From Earliella scabrosa (taxonomy: Eukaryota; Basidiomycota; Agaricomycetes; Polyporales; Polyporaceae), in assembly GCA_022605405.1 (NCBI GenBank), contig JABYQQ010000032.1, positions 263,001 through 327,000 on the forward strand: 64,000 nt of DNA. The letters run 5' to 3'. The notes beneath the pieces are model-generated. The model did no database searches. It was not told the DNA's origin and saw only the letters and a list, made by a program, of their open reading frames with translations. This document shows, piece after piece, positions 59,324 through 64,000 of the stretch. Each line of letters opens with the position of its first letter. Positions within the stretch are counted from its first letter, which is position 1. Position numbers and translations under genes: made by a program.

Positions 59324-60883
59324 ATGTACTCCGCGCGCCCTCTGCGGTCCTCCCCGCTTGCTGGTCCCTCTATTGCCGTCACGGGAGACGGAGCACTGGT
59401 CGGAGCAGCGAGTGCGCCTCCAACTCCAGGCGGCGGTGTACGACACCTCTCTCCACTCGCAGAGTTCTCCGTGATTGCGGCCGAAGAGAGCGGGGATGCC
59501 GAGTCGGCCGCACCCAAGAAGCAAAGAAGACGTTCCCTCGGAGGGGTTCTCTCCAAGATCAGCTTCCCTATCTCAACGGCAACCTCAGAATCCGAGCAGC
59601 CTTCCGGTGAGCCATCCAAACCCCGTCGCCGCTCGAAGTCGGCAAGCGCACATGCCGCGCCCCCCGTCCCCGCCGTACCCCCGTTGCCCGCATGGGCGCA
59701 GAACGGGAGCAACTCGCCCTCGCGTCTCTCTCAGCATAACCCATCCCCGTCCGCGTCTCGTGCACCATCTTCCACTGGTAGCAGCATCCGCTCCATACCA
59801 TCACGCCCGAGCTCACCCACTCCGAGCGCGCGGTCTACCAGCTCACGGAAGAGCGTCTTCCAGCAGGTCGATCCGCGGACCGGATCGCCCATGCGCCTCC
59901 CCCCATCCACCTCGCGCAACCCCGAGGAGAACTGGCTCACTCAGTCGTCCGCGCCGCGCTTTTCGAGGCTGGGGCTCAAGGCCGAGGGCGTCATCCTCCC
60001 CGTATCGGCGCGCGAGGCTCGCCGCCGCTCGACAGCTTCCACCCTGAACGCACGCGCGAAGTCGCTCGAAGCGCGCCCGCGATCGCGGCCTACGCACACA
60101 CGCTCGTCGTCTGGCGCGAGCGCTGCGTCGTCCGCGAGGTCGCTCGCGGCCATCCCTGGATCGGGACCTTCATGTTCGTCGAGCGTCGTATCCTCCCCCT
60201 CTCCAGCAGCAGCATCCCGGATCGCGCCGCCTCCCCCAGCGCCTTCCCCAGCTCCGTCAACGATCATGGCAACTCCGCCCTTCCGCTCGCGCACGTCCTC
60301 ATTCGCGTCCGCGACCTCGAGCCGGCCCTCGCTCGACCGCTGTGACACCCCCAGTCTGACGATGAGCCCCGCGGCGTCCGCGAGCGATCTCTCGCTCCCG
60401 CCGCCGCTGCCGACGACCCCTCAGGCCCAGTGCGCGGTGGACGAGTTCGGCGCGCTGTCGGCGTCGCACGTCGTGCAGCTGCAGCTCAACGACGTGCATG
60501 TGGAGTCCATTCCTGTCCCCGTCACGAACCCGGAGGACGAGTTCGGGAAGGCGCGCGATGTCGGTGGGTTCCTGCGGACCACGGATTCAATCGCCTCTGT
60601 GGGCTCGATCGGGTCTCGAGCTGGCTCGCTCGAGGAGAACGTTGTCGTGCTCGAGTCGCCGACTAAGCTCAAGAGTGGGCGTGGGTCGGTGTTCAGGTTC
60701 GGAATCGGGGGGCGCGGGGGATACCCGACATCGACCGTGGGACCTGAGGGGAAGAGCAGAACGGGGGACGAGCCTGAGTGTCCGAGGAGCGGGTCGAACA
60801 CAGGCGCGAGCGCGACGATGGGGAGGGTGTGGAAGCAGGTCGTGCGCAGCGTCACTGGTGCTGCGAGGCGGTCGCGTTCTTGA
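59324..60883 (+). CDS. Intrinsically disordered Ser/Pro/Arg-rich protein
   Basis: Unrecognised single-exon protein of about 519 residues. First ATG gives MYSARPLRSSPLAGP. The body is dominated by Ser, Pro, Arg and Ala with repeated SRPSSPTPSARSTSSRKS-like tracts and basic (S)RRRS patches (KKQRRRSLGGVLSKISFP, KPRRRSKSASAHAA), the context expected for kinase targets. Short more ordered parts occur near SHVVQLQLNDVHVESIPVPV and ENVVVLESPTKLKSGRGSVF. It ends VWKQVVRSVTGAARRSRS, a basic amphipathic tail. No membrane helix. Similar proteins are common in Agaricomycetes; signalling or scaffold roles are guesswork. Confidence 0.7.
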   Translation: MYSARPLRSSPLAGPSIAVTGDGALVGAASAPPTPGGGVRHLSPLAEFSVIAAEESGDAESAAPKKQRRRSLGGVLSKISFPISTATSESEQPSGEPSKPRRRSKSASAHAAPPVPAVPPLPAWAQNGSNSPSRLSQHNPSPSASRAPSSTGSSIRSIPSRPSSPTPSARSTSSRKSVFQQVDPRTGSPMRLPPSTSRNPEENWLTQSSAPRFSRLGLKAEGVILPVSAREARRRSTASTLNARAKSLEARPRSRPTHTRSSSGASAASSARSLAAIPGSGPSCSSSVVSSPSPAAASRIAPPPPAPSPAPSTIMATPPFRSRTSSFASATSSRPSLDRCDTPSLTMSPAASASDLSLPPPLPTTPQAQCAVDEFGALSASHVVQLQLNDVHVESIPVPVTNPEDEFGKARDVGGFLRTTDSIASVGSIGSRAGSLEENVVVLESPTKLKSGRGSVFRFGIGGRGGYPTSTVGPEGKSRTGDEPECPRSGSNTGASATMGRVWKQVVRSVTGAARRSRS

Positions 60884-61190
60884 ACGCTTGAACGCTGGGA
60901 CACAACCGAGACACCTGGTTCTCGGACAAGATAACTTATTGCTTTGGCTTAGCAGTGTTATGGGTATATCGTTGTTCACTTGCTGTGTGTTTGTTCTTGC
61001 TTTGTAGAGTACAGGAGAGGAGGATATAGTTGCACATGTACTTTGACACATCTCAGAACTACGACTGAATGTTTGCATACCTACCGTCAGCTGCAGTGCA
61101 ACCTACGCATCGTCCCTCCATCAGGTAAGGACCGTCTATTCTCAGCCCAATCGTCTGCCTGGCGTGAACCAAATCGTCCTGGGTATGAAG
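60884..61190. other. intergenic, 3' flanks
   Basis: Between the stop of the disordered-protein gene and the tRNA terminator. No further feature recognised. Confidence 0.5.
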
Positions 61191-61198
61191 AAAAAAAA
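61191..61198 (-). terminator. RNA polymerase III terminator of tRNA-Arg
   Basis: Run of eight T on the minus strand, starting two bases after the discriminator base of the tRNA gene. Confidence 0.85.
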
Positions 61199-61199
61199 T

Positions 61200-61282
61200 T
61201 GACCACCGCAGGACTCGAACCTGCAACCTTTTGGTACGCATGGCGATCGAAGCCAAACGCGCTACCATTGCGCCAGGTAGCC
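61200..61282 (-). tRNA. tRNA-Arg(UCG) with 11-nt intron
   Basis: A full cloverleaf can be drawn. The acceptor stem is GGCTACC with GGTGGTC (two G-U pairs) and discriminator A. The D arm is GCGC-AATGGTA-GCGC, the anticodon stem TTTGG/CCAAA, and the T arm GCAGG-TTCGAGT-CCTGC. The anticodon loop begins C-T-TCG-A, giving anticodon UCG (Arg, CGA codons). An 11-nt intron (61236-61246) sits one base 3' of the anticodon, the canonical place. The internal A box (TGGCGCAATGGTAGCG) and B box (GGTTCGAGTCC) are good matches, and a T8 terminator follows. CCA is not encoded, as expected for a nuclear eukaryotic tRNA. Confidence 0.93.
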
Positions 61283-61609
61283 ATGCTAGCTTCCAAAGCA
61301 ATACTATATATAGCAAGATTTGAAGCCTCCCGGTATTGTCTCACTTCACAAGATTCGCAACGCTCCTGTCCGCATGATGCTTGCCACGACCATGGCGTGA
61401 GCCTCTGATGGCGGCGTTGAACAATAGGGGCTCCACGATATATTGCGCGTGTTCGTTGCGCTCCATTTTTTGACTTCTCATCCACATTGCCCCGATACTA
61501 ACTGCCAGCGTGGCGCAAAGCCCAATCGAGACAAGGTGAGTAAACTCACCGTATCAGAGTCGGTGCTCAACTGCCAATACAGAGTGCTTTAAGAACTTCA
61601 CGATAGAGT
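61283..61609. other. tRNA upstream / F-box 3 promoter spacer
   Basis: Spacer between the minus-strand tRNA and the plus-strand F-box gene. TATATATAG near 61305 may be a core promoter element for the tRNA (about 25 bp upstream); nothing else recognised. Confidence 0.4.
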
Positions 61610-63018
61610 ATGGCCAACGTTATGCCCTCGAGAGAGGCGCTATCCGCCGAACCCTCGAGTCGGCAACGCGGTTTGGGCAGGCTGCGTTCCTCCGTCACTC
61701 GAGCATGGAAAGCCATCACGAGGATAGGCCGCCCCAAATCATCCACATCGCCAGAGGGACAGCCTCAGCCGACTCCTCCCGCCAACCCCCAGACGGACGC
61801 TCTGTTACCACCCGAGCTCATTGACCAGGTCATCGATTACCTCCACGACGACAAGCAGACACTTAGGAGCTGTTCTCTCCTCTGTCGTCTCTTCGTCCCC
61901 TCCGCCAGATTCCACCTCTTCCGCACCGTTGTAATCAAGAAGGATAGGGACCACGCAATGTCTGTGCTCGCTTCGATGGCCCCAGAGCTGGTGTTGTATA
62001 TCCGCAACCTGACACTCGAGAACGACGGCGATACTTTCAAGGGTCTGCACAAGCTCATGGAGGGCGAGAAGCCCAGGGCACGTCTTGCCGCGCTCGTGTA
62101 CGACATCGCACCTCGGGCGAAGAACGTGGAAAACCTCACGCTCAAGGACATCCCCTTCGACAGCTCCATCGTGCAACTGCTCTCCTCCAGTTTCCCCAAC
62201 CTGCACACCATATCCTTGTTCGACTGCTGGTTCCGGTGCCATGCCGACCTCGACAAGCTCATCCGCGACCATCCGAAGATCCACACCATACGGTGTGGGC
62301 GCGTCTCTTCGCTCTACGGGCTCTCGCCCCCTGACTCCAACGAGCGCGTGGGGCGCCCTCTCTTCTTGCGCCAGCTCAAGATCACTGAGGCGTACTCGCC
62401 ATCCCCGCTCACACTCATGCCCTGGCTCGTCCCGCACTCCAACCCCGAGCATTTCATCTACACCGTCTACCGCCTCAGCCAGATTATACGGCTCAATCAG
62501 ACCATCGTCGGACTGGCGGCGCTCAAGCACCTCCACATCGTCTTCTACAGGTGGCGTACACCAGGTGCGTTTGCCTGTCTAGTCCACTTAATAACCCGCT
62601 CCTAACTCACGGCCGTGCCACAGACACCGCAGAGGTCGAGCAGACCCCGGAGGTACTCTCTCTAACGCCGCACCACCCGCCGGCGATCACGACGCTCACG
62701 CTCGACGGCCGCACGTACTCGCTCTACCTCGTCATCACGCTCCTCGGCCAGCTCGACCCGCATCTCTTCGTCCGGCTCCACACCGTCAACCTCTACGTGC
62801 ACGTCAAGGCGGAGGACGTCGCGAAGGTGCCGGACCACACGTGGGCCGCGATGCAGCAGACTCTGAGCGTACTCCTGTCCCTCGGCCGGATCAACTTCTA
62901 CAATATGTGCAAGGACACGAAGCACATCCCCGATGGAGGGCTGGCGATCGAGAAGCGGCTCCCCGTGCTGCATGCGCGCAAGCTGCTGCACTTTGAGTTC
63001 CAGGAGCCTCCGTACTAG
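61610..63018 (+). CDS. F-box-like protein 3
   Basis: 449 residues in two exons (61610-62564 and 62624-63018, donor GTGCGT, phase-1). The N-terminus is basic and Ser/Pro-rich. A degenerate F-box at about residues 65-100 reads LLPPELIDQVIDYLHDD and SCSLLCRLFVPSARFHLFRT, the common basidiomycete form. Leucine-rich segments follow: YIRNLTLENDGD, ENLTLKDIPFD, SFPNLHTISLFDCWF, LKHLHIVFYRW. Exon 2 has AITTLTLDGRTYSLYLVITL and ends LLHFEFQEPPY. Different in sequence from the two longer F-box proteins in the window, with the F-box nearer the N-terminus. Probable SCF component; target unknown. Confidence 0.8.
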
Positions 63019-63656
63019 ATGATGTGCACAGGTGAGTATTGGTATCATGGACGCGACCGGCGTATGGCTCATGACTTTGCCAGTTGAGAAGGCGGTGCCG
63101 CCGGGCATTTCTTGGACATCATGGACGCGCTTCACTTCCTGAGATTGCGGACTGCCGCATGTTGAATATTTCATTTTCTCTAAATATGTTTTGTACACCG
63201 ATCCCTGCGCACCTTGCCCTTACTACCTCGGTGGATCATTGGGAGATGCGTACGAGCCCAGTTTCTTCGCTCTGATGATCGCCGCAGGTAAGCCCGCAAC
63301 GGTTAATACGTGCACCAACGATGCTCATCAGAGAACTCTCCGTCAGAAGCTCAATGCGGCCCGATGACGAAGAACGCACTCAGTGTCCACAAATATGACT
63401 CGGACTCGCATAGGCATTTTCGATTTTCCCATGGGTCTCGTGAGGTCCGTTTCTCTCACTATGCGGTAGGTCTGGCCAGTCACATTGGTCGCGACTTGAC
63501 CACACACATCACGCGAAACGCTGACTGTGCAGCCCAAGCGATCTACATAGTACGAGCGCTTCACGGTGGGATATATGTATGACTCCTGCATGGCGGCGAG
63601 CTGGAGGCGTCCTTGATCTCTTCCTCGTACCTAGAGCAGTCACCGATTAGGAGGCA
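63019..63656. other. intergenic, no gene supported
   Basis: Between F-box 3 and the aminotransferase start. Short frames only; nothing recognised. Confidence 0.45.
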
Positions 63657-64000
63657 ATGTCGACTTCGTCCCAGTTCGTGGATCTCACGCATCATCTATC
63701 TCCAGAAGTCCTGGTGCGCAAGATCAACCCGCTAAAGGAGATCATCCGTATCACTCTAGAGAACCCTCACCTCATCTCGCTCGCCAACGGTGAATACCCT
63801 AGTCTGCACACTGCCGGCTGCCTACACTCATCCTCGCCTACCCTTCCCAGGAGATCCACACCACAGCCTCTCCCCAATCCGCCGTGTAGACTACGAAGTC
63901 GCCTCGGTTGCCGCCGACGACCCCGTCTCCGCCTGGCGCGCGGACGGGCCCTCCGCGCCGACGCAAGTGCTCAGCAGCACACACGACGCGTCCACGGCGC
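63657..64000 (+). CDS. Class I/II aminotransferase (aromatic/aminoadipate type), 5' part
   Basis: N-terminus of a PLP-dependent aminotransferase that runs off the right edge. The first exon reads MSTSSQFVDLTHHLSPEVLV, INPLKEIIRIT, then NPHLISLANG, the family's conserved substrate-entry segment. After a ~65-nt intron (GTGAAT donor, CCCAG acceptor) exon 2 gives DPHHSLSPIRRVDYEVAS and SAWRADGPSAPTQVLSS. This pattern matches fungal ARO8-like aromatic amino acid/2-aminoadipate transaminases. The PLP Lys and other active-site residues lie beyond the window. Likely cytosolic amino-acid metabolism; exact substrate undetermined. Confidence 0.75.
   Translation, partial: MSTSSQFVDLTHHLSPEVLVRKINPLKEIIRITLENPHLISLANGEYPSLHTAGCLHSSSPTLPRRSTPQPLPNPPCRLRSRLGCRRRPRLRLARGRALRADASAQQHTRRVHG

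Noticed and set aside
60421..61078. Minus-strand frames of up to 163 codons opposite the disordered protein
   Set aside because: Mirror of GC-rich Ser/Arg codons; stop-poor in all frames.
61805..62536. 243-codon minus-strand frame
   Set aside because: Antisense to the well-supported F-box 3 exon.

Overview
This window is eukaryotic and reads as a piece of an Agaricomycete (mushroom-forming basidiomycete) chromosome, most plausibly of a wood-decay lineage such as the Polyporales. Genes are compact, are cut by many 45-70 nt introns with GT(A/G)(A/C)GT donors and short pyrimidine-poor acceptors, and lie on both strands. The gene content fits: secreted subtilisins, a type-B carboxylesterase, F-box/LRR proteins, a HET-domain protein, a FunK1-type kinase relic and a P450 relic. 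There is one intron-containing tRNA gene. No operons, CRISPR arrays or bacterial signals are present.

Left part (1-25.3 kb). An ABC-C (MRP-type) transporter runs off the left edge. Then come four minus-strand paralogues (4.1, 8.0, 22.9 and 24.6 kb) of an unnamed small protein family. Each copy carries two tandem ~65-residue helical repeats with the signature PMT..Q...L....(V/L)T(K/R)(A/G)(E/Q)AS.LI, which recalls bacterial DUF3072. All four share the same three-exon layout, and two end in very acidic tails. This family brackets an MFS (monocarboxylate-type) transporter and a plus-strand block of three secreted hydrolases: two tandem S8 subtilisins and a carboxylesterase.

Middle part (25.9-45 kb). 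A HET-domain protein and an F-box protein are followed by about 9 kb of low gene density. That stretch contains a P450 remnant, an ORFan with a probable GC-AG intron, a CK1-like kinase, a frameshifted FunK1 remnant, a Ser/Pro-rich unknown protein and short tandem repeats. A single-pass membrane protein with a long acidic serine-rich tail follows.

Right part (45.5-64 kb). A third S8 subtilisin lies on the minus strand. Next are an F-box remnant beside an intact F-box gene, the clathrin adaptor AP-1 mu subunit, a divergently placed PQ-loop membrane protein with an acidic dileucine signal, a disordered Ser/Pro protein, tRNA-Arg(UCG), a third F-box protein and the 5' end of a class I/II aminotransferase.

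Functionally, the secreted proteases and esterase with the two transporters look like nutrient acquisition and efflux. AP-1 mu and the PQ-loop protein belong to endosome/vacuole trafficking. HET, F-box and FunK1-type genes are the usual expanded, fast-turnover families. All exon boundaries were inferred by eye and should be read as models.
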